57,887 bases of DNA, taken from the NCBI GenBank assembly GCA_902799745.1, contig CADCBQ010000011.1:1-57887 (forward strand). The letters run 5' to 3'. The stretch is from Fibrobacter succinogenes. Its GTDB lineage: Bacteria; Fibrobacterota; Fibrobacteria; Fibrobacterales; Fibrobacteraceae. Positions 1 to 7,452 of this stretch are shown here, piece by piece. Each line of letters opens with the position of its first letter. Positions within the stretch are counted from its first letter, which is position 1. The translations under genes were made by a program, and so were the position numbers. The notes below the pieces were generated by a model. The model was not told where the DNA came from. It did not search any database and saw nothing but the letters and a program-made list of their open reading frames with translations.

Positions 1-1
1 G

Positions 2-211
2 TTCGCCAACAAGTGCGTGCCTCTGCTCGCCGACTTCATGAAGAACGAAGTGAAGAAGGACGACATCGGCGCTATCTACGGCGAAGGCAAGACCACCGCC
101 GTCGACAACGAAGAACTAATCAAGGTGAACAAGAACATCCGTCAGCATCCGGTGGAAGAAGTCGGTGCTTGGCTCAGAGAGAGAATGAGCGGTATGACCA
201 AGGTCGTGTAA
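2..211 (+). CDS. C-terminal fragment of an unidentified protein
   Basis: The reading frame is open from the first base of the window and ends at TAA 209-211, leaving the last 69 residues. The fragment is charged and soluble, contains GAIYGEGKTT in its first half and ends in RERMSGMTKVV. I see no signal peptide, membrane segment or diagnostic motif. A strong intrinsic terminator follows about 30 nt downstream, so this is the last gene of its transcription unit. Codon use resembles the highly expressed housekeeping genes in the window (AAG, GAA, AAC), which suggests a metabolic enzyme. I do not recognise the family; the upstream sequence would be needed. Confidence 0.75.
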   Translation, partial: FANKCVPLLADFMKNEVKKDDIGAIYGEGKTTAVDNEELIKVNKNIRQHPVEEVGAWLRERMSGMTKVV

Positions 212-237
212 TCGCACCCTGTCATATTGACGATTTT

Positions 238-269
238 AAAAAGTCTGCTGGAAACGGCAGACTTTTTTC
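238..269 (+). terminator. Intrinsic terminator after the first gene
   Basis: A 9-bp stem (240-248 with 257-265, AAAGTCTGC paired with GCAGACTTT) is followed by a T-run. It separates the first gene from the dCMP deaminase promoter. Confidence 0.85.
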
Positions 270-272
270 TTT

Positions 273-300
273 TGTCTCTCGTCTTTCGTCTCTCGTCTAT
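273..300 (+). repeat. Pyrimidine-rich CTCTCGTCT repeat upstream of a start codon
   Basis: Near-tandem copies of GTCTCTCGTCT and GTCTTTCGTCT lie directly upstream of the TATATT box of the next gene. The same words occur upstream of dnaX (20222-20255, other strand) and at 20300-20346. The repeat occupies the place where a -35 or -33 element would be expected. Confidence 0.7.
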
Positions 301-301
301 C

Positions 302-307
302 TATATT
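302..307 (+). promoter_or_regulatory. TATATT box, probable leaderless promoter
   Basis: TATATT ends exactly 7 nt before ATG 315, the same distance as between the rnpB box and the RNase P 5' end. Transcription would start at or next to the A of the ATG. No Shine-Dalgarno sequence is present. Confidence 0.6.
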
Positions 308-314
308 ATCCAAC

Positions 315-875
315 ATGAACAATTCTCAATCTCGCAGCAAGCTTCGTGACGAAGTCTATACCCAGATGATGTGCGCGCAGGCGCGTCTTTCTAAAGATCA
401 GAATACCCAGATGGGTGCCGTGCTCGTGTCGGCCGAAGGTCGTGTAATTAGTACCGGTTACAATGGCGCTCCGGCGGGTTTCGACGACGAGACGGTGCCG
501 TACACCCGCGAAAAGCAGTTGCTGGCGTACGACTTGCTCGATGCCGATTCGGGCGAGCTGCTGAGCCACCACGAGTTCGAGGCGAACAAGTACCCGTTCA
601 TGGTGCATGCCGAAATCAATGCGCTGCACTATGCCCGTGGCAAGGTTCCTCCGGGATCCAAGCTCTATGTGATCGGTTTCCCGTGCGAACGTTGCGCTCT
701 GGATGTGAGCCTTTCGGGCGTTGCCGAAGTGTTCGTGACCAAGGACGATTACGACCCGAAGTCTACGCTGAACAACAGCCGCGACACGGCCTACTACATG
801 TTTGCGCAGGCGGGAATCGTGGTGACGCTTTGCGGTAAGCGCATTCGCCCCGTGGTTTCGAAGCCGAACAAGTAG
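315..875 (+). CDS. Deoxycytidylate (dCMP) deaminase family protein
   Basis: 186 aa zinc-dependent cytidine/deoxycytidylate deaminase. The signature is complete: H98-A-E100 in MVHAEINAL and P-C124-E-R-C127 supply the zinc ligands and the catalytic glutamate. The N-terminal part has the substrate-facing TGYNGAP sequence typical of dCMP deaminases (ComEB type). The enzyme converts dCMP to dUMP for thymidylate synthesis in the cytosol. Compared with the shortest family members it carries an insertion around residues 60-85 between the TGYNGAP region and the HAE motif. The ATG at 315 is chosen because the conserved domain starts shortly after it and the TATATT box lies 7 nt upstream. The gene stands alone between a terminator and the TIGR02147 unit. 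Confidence 0.9.
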   Translation: MNNSQSRSKLRDEVYTQMMCAQARLSKDQNTQMGAVLVSAEGRVISTGYNGAPAGFDDETVPYTREKQLLAYDLLDADSGELLSHHEFEANKYPFMVHAEINALHYARGKVPPGSKLYVIGFPCERCALDVSLSGVAEVFVTKDDYDPKSTLNNSRDTAYYMFAQAGIVVTLCGKRIRPVVSKPNK

Positions 876-887
876 TTTTTATCACAC

Positions 888-927
888 GCCTAAAAGTGTA
901 GACATAAATTTTTGCCTAAATGTGGAC
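888..927 (+). promoter_or_regulatory. Pair of direct repeats, candidate operator
   Basis: GCCTAAAAGTGTAGAC (888-903) and GCCTAAATGTGGAC (914-927) are imperfect direct repeats whose starts are 26 bp apart. They lie just upstream of a TATATT box (947-952). This arrangement suits a transcription factor binding upstream of the promoter. The protein encoded next is itself a predicted DNA-binding regulator, so autoregulation is an inference worth testing. Confidence 0.45.
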
Positions 928-946
928 TTTTGGGCGAAATTTTTGT

Positions 947-952
947 TATATT
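947..952 (+). promoter_or_regulatory. TATATT promoter box for the TIGR02147 gene
   Basis: By the 7-nt spacing seen at rnpB, transcription would start near 960, giving a leader of about 40 nt. A weak hairpin (GAGC 962-965 with GCTC 973-976, followed by T-rich sequence) lies in this leader. Confidence 0.5.
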
Positions 953-999
953 GATAACCGGGAGCAATTTGCGCTCGGTTCTTTTTATTGGATTTTTAT

Positions 1000-1929
1000 A
1001 TGGTGAATCTTTTTGAATATCTGAACTACCGCGAATTTTTGCGGGATAGTTACGAGGAGCGTCACAAGGGTGACTGGCGCTTTAGCCATCGCTATATTGC
1101 CGATCGCGCCGGGTTCGATGCGTCGATGTTCAATAAGATTCTGCAGGGCAAGCGCAACTTGACTAGTCGCCTAGTCTCTGTTTTTGCCGATATTTTTTGC
1201 AGCGATGATCGCGAGAAGGCTTACTTTGCCGATATGGTGGCATTCAACCAGGCCAAGAACCATTCCGAAAGCCGTCAGTACCTGGAAAAACTGGTGGCAA
1301 CCAAGGAATGCAAGGTCGAAAATGTGGCGAAGGACCAGTTCGAATACTTTGACCACTGGTACCATGCGGTAATCCGTGAACTGGTGACTTTTTACCCGTA
1401 TGTGGGTGACGATGCGGCGCTCGGTCTGATGGTGCGCCCGCCGCTTACGGCTTCGCAGGTCAAGTCCTCAATTGCGCTGTTGGAACGCCTCTCGATGATC
1501 AAGAAGAACGAGGCGACCGGCTTTTACGAACAGACGCAGGGCCTGATTTCGAGCGGCTCGGAATCGTTCAGCACGGCGGTCAACTCTTACATTCAGCAGA
1601 ACTTGAATGTGGCGCAAGACGCCATGGACCGTTTTGAACGCGGTGAACGCAATTTGTCGACGCTCGCCTTTGCTTGCGACGAGCCGACTTACAAGGAACT
1701 GGTCGAGATGGTTCGCCGCTTTAGGCGCGAAGTTTTGGCGAAGGTGGGGCAGTGCGAAAAGCCTAATCGCGTGTTCCAGCTGGGCATGCAGCTATTCCCG
1801 CTTTCGGACCCGTATCCGCCACCGCAGCGCCGCGGTCGTAAGCGCCGTATTCGCGGGCTTGAAATGTCGAATGGCGATGATATTGAAGTCGCCGGCGAAA
1901 ATGCCGAAGGGGGTGCGGACAATGCTTAA
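1000..1929 (+). CDS. TIGR02147 family putative transcriptional regulator (Fibrobacter paralogous family)
   Basis: About 309 aa. The N-terminus (LFEYLNYREFLRDSYEER) and the following helix-turn-helix-like stretch (YIADRAGFDASMFNKILQGKR, roughly residues 30-52) are the hallmark of the TIGR02147/DUF4423 family, which is greatly expanded in Fibrobacter. The rest is the DUF4423-like helical domain, ending in a basic patch (RRGRKRR) and an acidic tail. ATG 1000 is preferred over a TTG at 988 because family members start right at the L/IFEYLxYR motif; no clear Shine-Dalgarno sequence is visible at either. The stop codon overlaps the ATG of the following lipoprotein (1922), so the two are translationally coupled and probably act together. 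Role as a DNA-binding regulator is inferred from the HTH; no member's target is known to me. Confidence 0.85.
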   Translation: MVNLFEYLNYREFLRDSYEERHKGDWRFSHRYIADRAGFDASMFNKILQGKRNLTSRLVSVFADIFCSDDREKAYFADMVAFNQAKNHSESRQYLEKLVATKECKVENVAKDQFEYFDHWYHAVIRELVTFYPYVGDDAALGLMVRPPLTASQVKSSIALLERLSMIKKNEATGFYEQTQGLISSGSESFSTAVNSYIQQNLNVAQDAMDRFERGERNLSTLAFACDEPTYKELVEMVRRFRREVLAKVGQCEKPNRVFQLGMQLFPLSDPYPPPQRRGRKRRIRGLEMSNGDDIEVAGENAEGGADNA

Positions 1930-3610
1930 GAGAAATTCTTTATATGCAGTTCTGGCTCCCGTGGTGGCGGGAATGCTTTGCAGTAGCTTTGTGGGCTGCT
2001 CTGAACGTCGCGATGTCGCAGGCGGTACCGAGGCTGAATCGACGATTGCATTGCAGATTGAGTTGGCGGGGAATCCTGCTGCGTATGCGCGTGTGCGTGC
2101 GCTGCCTAATGATTTCTTGCCCGACGGAAAGCGTTTGACCGAGTGGAAGGAAACGGACGAGAAGGGTTTCGTGAAGATTCCGATGGAACCGGGTTCTTAT
2201 ACGATTGAAGCGCGCCATGTCGATGGAACGGTAGCTACGGGCGCTATCCGCAGCGTGGACTTGGAGAAAAAGTCGTCGGCTAAAATCGATACGGTCAAGC
2301 TTGGCGAACTTTCGACGATCGAAGGCTATGTGATGCTCGGCGATTCGATGCCGGTGGTCCGTATTGCGGGCCTTGACCGCTACGTGATTCCGGACAGCAC
2401 GGGCCACTTTGTGATTGACTCGCTGCCGGTGGGTGATTTCGATGTGCAGATTGGCGACCCGCAAGAGGTCTATTCGGCCAAGGTGCAGTCGACAACGGGC
2501 GATACATTATATGTGGATTGCTCCGATTCGACTTCGAGCATCAACGTGGTCAAGCCTAAGGAATCTGCTGCAAGCACATACCCCGATGGTGACTGGAGCG
2601 AACACGATGCCTTGCTTAAGCAGGTCGAGGGTTACGCTACGGGCGTGCTCGGTGCGGCAGGTGTTACCGATTCTACGGGTAAGATTAGCAAGCAGAAGGG
2701 TGAAATCTGCATTGTGACCACGACCGAAGACTACATTATTGTCGAAGACACGACGAGTACCGATTCCGCTGCTGCAACGACGGCGGTGATTGCTCCGGGT
2801 TCGCTCCGTGAATGTGCTTATAAGGAAGGACCGGTGTGGGTGCTGTTCGAAAAGAGCGGTACATACAATTTGCAGGCTCCGCTCCGCTTGGGTTCTGACA
2901 AGACATTCGATGGCCGCGGTCGCGATATCCGCATTACAGGCATGGGCATTTTGACACAGGAATCGAGCAACCTGATTTTTGAAAATCTGGCATTTACGGT
3001 GCCCGCTATTACGGTTCAGGATACGACTTCTCGCCGTGCGCTTTCGCTCCACAATGGCACGCACCATGTGTGGGTGGACCACTGTACCTTCGAGGAATAC
3101 CCGTTGGTGGAACTTGACGTGAAACGTGGCTCGCACGACATTACGATTTCTTGGTCCAAGTTTGAAAATGCGCAGACGGCGGTGCTGTTTGGACTTGCAG
3201 GCGATATCATCAAGGAACCGAACCAGACGCTTTCTGCCCACCACAATTACTTTGCGGGACTTTCCGACGACGGAATTCTGGGGCACGATGGTAAATTGCA
3301 TGCCTACAATAACTTCTTCGATGGCGTTGAAAAGTCGGGCGTGGTTTGTTCGGACTCCGCAACTTGCCTGATTGAAAAGAACATTTTCAATAACGAAATG
3401 CCCGTGACGCTTTATCGCTGGTATTACGAAGACGGCGCTCCGGTGGATTCTACCGTTGGCTTTGCCGATATGAAATCGAACTGGCATACCGCTGGCGGTG
3501 AAGACTCTATTACCGATGCTCACGGCTACAAGCCCGATTACGAGTATACGGCCGATGCTGCCGATGCTGACCTTGCGTTAAGGGTCAAGAAGCAAAGCGG
3601 AGCCCGGTAA
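1922..3610 (+). CDS. Lipoprotein with divergent pectate-lyase-like (PL1-type) beta-helix
   Basis: 562 aa. A lipoprotein signal peptide ends at the lipobox (SSFVGC). Next come beta-sandwich-like regions, about residues 35-190 (EPGSYTIEA and LPVGDFDVQI look like carboxypeptidase-regulatory-type repeats). The C-terminal half, about 270-530, is a polysaccharide-lyase-1-like parallel beta-helix: FENLAF, VWVDHCTF, ITISWSKF, HHNYF and KLHAYNNFF follow the family in order. The RxPxxR segment that normally carries the catalytic arginine just before the HVYNN strand is replaced by DDGILGHD (about 449-456). The Glu four positions before the calcium-binding Asp is also not conserved. It may therefore be a carbohydrate-binding pseudoenzyme or use different chemistry. 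ATG 1922 lies inside the regulator's last codons. Likely outer-membrane anchored. Confidence 0.8.
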   Translation: MLKRNSLYAVLAPVVAGMLCSSFVGCSERRDVAGGTEAESTIALQIELAGNPAAYARVRALPNDFLPDGKRLTEWKETDEKGFVKIPMEPGSYTIEARHVDGTVATGAIRSVDLEKKSSAKIDTVKLGELSTIEGYVMLGDSMPVVRIAGLDRYVIPDSTGHFVIDSLPVGDFDVQIGDPQEVYSAKVQSTTGDTLYVDCSDSTSSINVVKPKESAASTYPDGDWSEHDALLKQVEGYATGVLGAAGVTDSTGKISKQKGEICIVTTTEDYIIVEDTTSTDSAAATTAVIAPGSLRECAYKEGPVWVLFEKSGTYNLQAPLRLGSDKTFDGRGRDIRITGMGILTQESSNLIFENLAFTVPAITVQDTTSRRALSLHNGTHHVWVDHCTFEEYPLVELDVKRGSHDITISWSKFENAQTAVLFGLAGDIIKEPNQTLSAHHNYFAGLSDDGILGHDGKLHAYNNFFDGVEKSGVVCSDSATCLIEKNIFNNEMPVTLYRWYYEDGAPVDSTVGFADMKSNWHTAGGEDSITDAHGYKPDYEYTADAADADLALRVKKQSGAR

Positions 3611-3615
3611 TTTTC

Positions 3616-3621
3616 TACTTT
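3616..3621 (+). promoter_or_regulatory. TACTTT box, possible leaderless promoter
   Basis: TACTTT fits TAnnTT and ends exactly 7 nt before ATG 3629. It lies just after the stop of the preceding gene. Confidence 0.4.
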
Positions 3622-3628
3622 AGCGGTT

Positions 3629-3946
3629 ATGAAAGAAAAACTCCCGGCATTCCTGTTCATGCTCGCGATTCCCTTGTCGATCGTACTCTACCTGAAGGTA
3701 GAGGCGGCTTCGGGCTCCGAGATTGTGGCACTCTTATCGGCGGTGGCCTGCTACTTGGTCATTTTCTTCTTGCTTGCGGTGTTCTTCAATTCCCGCGCAA
3801 AAGATGCCGACGGCAAGGCGGTTTCGGCTCTGGATAACTTGTTTGCAGAAAAGAAGACAAAGGCCGAACTTGCCCGCGAGGCGATTATCCGTAAGCAGAA
3901 AGAACTCGAGGCTCAAAAGGCCTCTGAAAATAAGCCGAATTCTTAA
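3629..3946 (+). CDS. Small membrane protein of unknown function
   Basis: 105 aa. Two hydrophobic segments (about residues 5-22 and 30-52) are followed by a charged, Lys/Glu/Ala-rich helix (about 60-100) with coiled-coil character that would lie in the cytoplasm. No domain is recognised. The gene starts 18 nt after the pectate-lyase-like gene and has no visible Shine-Dalgarno sequence; a TACTTT box sits 7 nt upstream. It could belong to the preceding operon or be transcribed separately. Confidence 0.65.
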   Translation: MKEKLPAFLFMLAIPLSIVLYLKVEAASGSEIVALLSAVACYLVIFFLLAVFFNSRAKDADGKAVSALDNLFAEKKTKAELAREAIIRKQKELEAQKASENKPNS

Positions 3947-3980
3947 TCGGCTCTTTGCAGACAAAATTATCTCCTTTAGC

Positions 3981-3988
3981 TATATTTG
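3981..3988 (+). promoter_or_regulatory. TATATTTG promoter box and Shine-Dalgarno for the esterase
   Basis: TATATTTG matches the TAnnTTTG form exactly. The predicted start of transcription is near 3994, giving a 12-nt leader that begins right at the Shine-Dalgarno AAGGAG (3995-4000), 5 nt before ATG 4006. Confidence 0.6.
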
Positions 3989-4005
3989 CGCCGTAAGGAG
4001 ATTAT

Positions 4006-5343
4006 ATGAAGAAAATTGCCCTTTTCTTAGCCTGCGCGGTAGCCTTTGCCGGTGCCGCAGAACGTTACAAAGACCGCATGTTCGATGTCTCGGTGACGAA
4101 AGATGTCACCTATTCGTCGGGCGTAAAGCACCTTAAAACCATCAATACTCTGCTGGATACCTATAATAAGTTGTCCCCGGCAACAGGTACGATGGCTGTC
4201 TATCTTTATGCGAACGAGACCGACTTGACGACGGTCGACTTGAAGATGGACATTTATCAGCCGAAAAACGATACTGAAAAGAAGCGTCCGGTTGTCTTGG
4301 TGATGCACGGCGGTGCCTTTGCCGCAGGTTCTAAGAACGATACCGATCAGCATACCATTACCTATTGCGATTCCTTGGCCGCTCGTGGCTTTGTGACGGT
4401 TGCGGTGCAGTATCGCCTGGGTATCACGGCGACGGTTAAGGATAAGGCCCTGACGATTGACAGCCTTGACTTCTCGAGAACGGTTTATCGTGGAATTCAG
4501 GATGTGCGCGCTGCTGTCCGCTATGTGAGACTGCATGCCGATGAACTCGGTGTCGATCCGGGTCGCGTTTACCTGATCGGTAACAGTGCCGGTGCTATTC
4601 TTTCGCTCGAAAACATTTACATGGACAAGGAATCTGAAATTCCGCCTGCCGCAAAGAATGCTCCGGACCTGGGTGGCCTGGATATTTACGGTGCTCAGGG
4701 AACGGATGCCCAGGCAAATGCAGTGGCTGCCCTTTGGGGTGCCGTGCATGATCCGAAGATTATCGAAGATGTCAAGAAGCCGGTGCTCTTGGTTCACGGT
4801 AAGGCCGACAGTACGGTCGTATTCAAGACGGGTCGCCCGTTGAGCAATATTGCAGTCGTCCTTGAAAACTTGATGCCGTCTACCGCCGCTATGTTGAGCG
4901 CCCTTGCGTTCCATGTCGGAACCCCGACTCTTTACGGTAGCTATGTGATTGACTCGGTGCTTACGGCGAATGAAGTTGAACACGACACCTACTTTGTCGA
5001 AGGCATGCCGCACGAATTCTATGACGATCCCAAGGAAACCGCGAATGTTCAAAAGAAGGTTTTCGATTTCCTTTATGATCTTACGAAAAAGCCGGCCGGT
5101 CCCGAACGCATTGTGGTTGCCTTGGCTAAGCCCGCCGCACTCAGAATGGGCGAAAACAACCACAGCTTTACGGTTGCAAGTGGCAAGAATCTTGGCTTTG
5201 CCGTTACTGACCTGCGTGGCCGTATCGTGAAGAGCGGTGTGGTGTCTGCCGGTGAATCGGTGGACCTGATGGATCTTGAACGTGGCGTGTATGTGCTTCG
5301 TGTGAAGGGCGAACGCGCTATCCGTTTCGGTCTTTCCAAGTAA
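4006..5343 (+). CDS. Secreted alpha/beta-hydrolase (esterase) with type IX secretion sorting domain
   Basis: 445 aa. The Sec signal peptide is followed by an esterase/lipase domain of the carboxylesterase-B/BD-FAE type. It has the oxyanion-hole HGGAF motif, nucleophile elbow G-N-S194-A-G, D268 in VHGKADSTV and H336 in GMPHEF, so the catalytic triad is complete. The last 70 or so residues (GFAVTDLRGRIVKSG ... LERGVYVLRV) form a C-terminal beta-sandwich with the features of T9SS type A sorting domains. The protein is thus predicted to cross the outer membrane by the type IX system and act outside the cell or on its surface. In Fibrobacter a role in removing acyl groups from plant polysaccharides is likely but not shown by the sequence. 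It has a strong Shine-Dalgarno sequence and ends at a terminator. Confidence 0.85.
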   Translation: MKKIALFLACAVAFAGAAERYKDRMFDVSVTKDVTYSSGVKHLKTINTLLDTYNKLSPATGTMAVYLYANETDLTTVDLKMDIYQPKNDTEKKRPVVLVMHGGAFAAGSKNDTDQHTITYCDSLAARGFVTVAVQYRLGITATVKDKALTIDSLDFSRTVYRGIQDVRAAVRYVRLHADELGVDPGRVYLIGNSAGAILSLENIYMDKESEIPPAAKNAPDLGGLDIYGAQGTDAQANAVAALWGAVHDPKIIEDVKKPVLLVHGKADSTVVFKTGRPLSNIAVVLENLMPSTAAMLSALAFHVGTPTLYGSYVIDSVLTANEVEHDTYFVEGMPHEFYDDPKETANVQKKVFDFLYDLTKKPAGPERIVVALAKPAALRMGENNHSFTVASGKNLGFAVTDLRGRIVKSGVVSAGESVDLMDLERGVYVLRVKGERAIRFGLSK

Positions 5344-5365
5344 AAACGGCATTTTAATCTTGATA

Positions 5366-5397
5366 AGACGCCCTTTCATTTCGAAGGGCGTTTTTCT
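5366..5397 (+). terminator. Intrinsic terminator after the esterase gene
   Basis: An 8-bp GC-rich stem (ACGCCCTT 5368-5375 with AAGGGCGT 5384-5391) is followed by TTTTT. The T-run abuts the TATATT box of rnpB, so terminator and promoter are packed end to end. Confidence 0.85.
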
Positions 5398-5404
5398 ATA
5401 TTTG
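5397..5404 (+). promoter_or_regulatory. TATATTTG promoter box of rnpB
   Basis: TATATT 5397-5402 is followed by 7 nt and then G5410, the first base of the predicted P1 helix of RNase P RNA. It is the reference for the box-to-start distance used elsewhere in this window. No good TTGACA-type -35 element is seen 16-18 bp upstream. Confidence 0.65.
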
Positions 5405-5409
5405 GGTGT

Positions 5410-5771
5410 GGAGTGGCGGATGGCCGCCGGCGCAAGCTGGAGGAAAGTCCGGGCACCACAGGGCAGGATGCTGGATAACGTCCAGGCGTGGTAACACGAC
5501 AGAAAGTGCAACAGAAAGTAAACCGCCCGCCGCAAGGCGAGTAAGGGTGAAATGGCGAGGTAAGAGCTCACCGCACACCTGGTGACAGGGGTGGCACGGT
5601 AAACCTCATCCGGTGCAAGACCAAGCAGAATTCCGTTCACGCAAGTGAACCTGAAGCGGCCCGCGGCAGTTGGAATTCGGGTAGGTTGCTTGAGGCGGTC
5701 GGTAACGATTCGTCCAGAGAGATGGTCATCGCCTTCGCAAGAAGGAACAAAACCCGGCTTACAACCGCTCC
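5410..5771 (+). ncRNA. rnpB: RNase P RNA, bacterial type A
   Basis: The 5' end GGAGTGG (5410-5416) pairs with CCGCTCC (5765-5771) as helix P1. The universal conserved regions are present in order: GAGGAAAGTCCGGGC near the 5' end (CR-I), ACAGAAAG and TAAACC in the middle, GGTAAACC, and AGAGAGATGGTCATC with AACCCGGCTTAC near the 3' end (CR-IV/CR-V). The length of about 362 nt is normal for type A. It is the catalytic RNA of tRNA 5' processing. It has its own TATATTTG promoter and a terminator immediately after P1. Confidence 0.95.
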
Positions 5772-5777
5772 ATAAAT

Positions 5778-5812
5778 GAAGGCCCTCGCCAAAAGCGGGG
5801 GCCTTCTCCTTT
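5778..5812 (+). terminator. Intrinsic terminator after rnpB
   Basis: The stem GAAGGCCC(TCGC) with (GCGG)GGGCCTTC (5778-5789 with 5795-5806, one mismatch) is followed by a T-rich tail. Confidence 0.8.
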
Positions 5813-5834
5813 TCGTTAAATTATGCGGAGCGGG

Positions 5835-7292
5835 TTAGAAATCCAGGTCGGCGCCGATGCCGATGCCGCGGCTTGTACGCTTGTAGGTGTTCTTGCCGTA
5901 GGTTTCTTTTTCGGTCCAGTCCTGATAAATGGAGTGGAAATAGCCGACATTGAACTTGACCCAGTCTGTGGCGCGGAAGGCGAAGCCGCCGCCGAGGGTG
6001 ACGTTGTCCAGCATGATGTTCATGTCGCTCAGGTATTCGTCATCCAGATGGTATCTGGAATACTGGATGCCGCCGCTAACTGTCCAGCGGGAAAGGAAGT
6101 CAAGTTCCATGCCTGCCAAGTATTCGTCGGTACCGTCGGCGTGCTTTTCTTGGTTGCCGGGCAGGTCTGCGTACCAGTCGAACCAGTGACCGTATCCGGC
6201 GCTGACGCGGAAATTATCCAGGACAGCGTAGGTGATGCCCATATAAACCGAGGCGGGAATGTCGCTGTGGGCTTTGACGCCGTCATCGAAGTTGGAAAGG
6301 CCGACTTCGTTAACCTTGGTGTCGTTTTCCATTTCGATAGAGGTGTTGTATTCTAGCTTGATACCCGCGGTCAAGCGCTTGTATTTGAACGCAATGCTTG
6401 CGATGGGGGTGATTCCCCAGCCGGTTTGATCCACGTCCAGTTCACGGTCAGAGACCTGTTCTGCTACGCTTTCGAGGGTTTTGGACTTGATCGTGAGTTC
6501 TTTTGCCTGGGCTTCGTATTGGGCTGCCGTTTGCATGTCACCTGCCGCGGCGTATTGCTTGGCGGCGCCTGCAGCCTGTTCTGCTTTTTCTGCCAAGGCG
6601 TCTGAAATGGCGTTGAACGTGGCGGCGGCTTTGACCATATCGCCGTTCAATCCTAGTTGAGCATTTTTCGGATTGACCTGCACGTTCTTGAGCTTGCCTT
6701 CGTAATGGTTGGTGGCGTAGCAGAATTTGGCGCCCAAGTAGGCGGAGAACATATCGTTGATTTGATAGGCGGCACCTAATCCGATGCCGTACACATATGA
6801 GGTTCCCTTAAGGGAAAGGTCTACATCGTATGCAGAGGTTTCAAGTCCGTTTTGAGACAACAGTCCCGGAATTTGGGCGACAGCTGCTTCGAAAGAGGGA
6901 ATGCCCTTGGAATAGTTCAGTTTTCCGCCACCGCCAAGAATGCCGAAATAGCCGGAAATGGCCAACTTGCCGCGATGCCATGTGGCGAGGATACTGGGCA
7001 TGGCGGGAATCTGGGCTTTGCCTTCAAACTTCTTTTCGCCATCGAAAAGCGGGCTTTTCGCAACGGTGCTGCGGCTTTGCCAGAATGCCTGGGAGTTCAG
7101 GGATAAGTGCCAACCGTCTTTCATAAATGCGGTCCCAGCAGGGTTGAAATAGGGCGCATCGTTTTCTGTCGTTGCGTAGCGTGCTACGTTTCGCTGGTAG
7201 GCGATGGACTGGTTGGTGTTGGTATTTAAACCGCCGGCCATGACATTGGCTGCGATTGCTCCCGAAATCACGAGTAATTTATGGGCTTTCAT
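5835..7292 (-). CDS. OmpP1/FadL/TodX family outer-membrane porin
   Basis: 485 aa. A signal peptide (about 20 residues) is followed by the N-terminal hatch motif of FadL proteins (YATTENDAPYFNPAGTAF). A 14-strand-type barrel ends in a C-terminal phenylalanine (GADLDF), as expected for BAM substrates. FadL proteins carry long-chain fatty acids or other hydrophobic compounds across the outer membrane. Residues about 225-285 form an Ala/Glu/Lys-rich helical insertion (EKAEQAAGAAKQYAAAGD) that is not part of a normal barrel loop and may be an extracellular or periplasmic coiled coil. Upstream are a TAACTTTG box (7313-7320) and an AGGAAA Shine-Dalgarno sequence. The gene converges on rnpB. Confidence 0.85.
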   Translation of the reverse strand: MKAHKLLVISGAIAANVMAGGLNTNTNQSIAYQRNVARYATTENDAPYFNPAGTAFMKDGWHLSLNSQAFWQSRSTVAKSPLFDGEKKFEGKAQIPAMPSILATWHRGKLAISGYFGILGGGGKLNYSKGIPSFEAAVAQIPGLLSQNGLETSAYDVDLSLKGTSYVYGIGLGAAYQINDMFSAYLGAKFCYATNHYEGKLKNVQVNPKNAQLGLNGDMVKAAATFNAISDALAEKAEQAAGAAKQYAAAGDMQTAAQYEAQAKELTIKSKTLESVAEQVSDRELDVDQTGWGITPIASIAFKYKRLTAGIKLEYNTSIEMENDTKVNEVGLSNFDDGVKAHSDIPASVYMGITYAVLDNFRVSAGYGHWFDWYADLPGNQEKHADGTDEYLAGMELDFLSRWTVSGGIQYSRYHLDDEYLSDMNIMLDNVTLGGGFAFRATDWVKFNVGYFHSIYQDWTEKETYGKNTYKRTSRGIGIGADLDF

Positions 7293-7312
7293 AGGGTTTC
7301 CTAATTGAGGCG

Positions 7313-7320
7313 ACCCAAAG
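7313..7320 (-). promoter_or_regulatory. TAACTTTG promoter box of the FadL-type gene
   Basis: Read on the minus strand this is TAACTTTG, an exact TAnnTTTG. The predicted transcript starts near 7307, giving a leader of about 15 nt that contains the Shine-Dalgarno sequence. Confidence 0.5.
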
Positions 7321-7420
7321 TTAGAAACACTGTAAAAAAATCGTTATTATGTTTTGCTTCCGTTGTTATTACGGTAGCAAATCGGTATCAACATTGTAAT
7401 TTGTGGCCCGGATTAATTTT

Positions 7421-7428
7421 TATATTTG
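7421..7428 (+). promoter_or_regulatory. TATATTTG promoter box
   Basis: TATATTTG lies 24 nt upstream of the TTG start at 7453. A GAGGA Shine-Dalgarno sequence (7442-7446) falls inside the predicted leader of about 20 nt. TTTG at 7400-7403 is a possible -33 element. Confidence 0.55.
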
Positions 7429-7452
7429 CAACTCTAGAGCCGAGGAAAAACT

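Noticed and set aside
956..984. Attenuator-like hairpin before the TIGR02147 gene
   Set aside because: The left arm lies partly upstream of the predicted transcription start, leaving only a 4-bp stem; too weak to call.
1607..1921. Upstream extension of the pectate-lyase-like frame
   Set aside because: It runs inside the TIGR02147 gene in another frame; the lipoprotein signal peptide starts at 1922.
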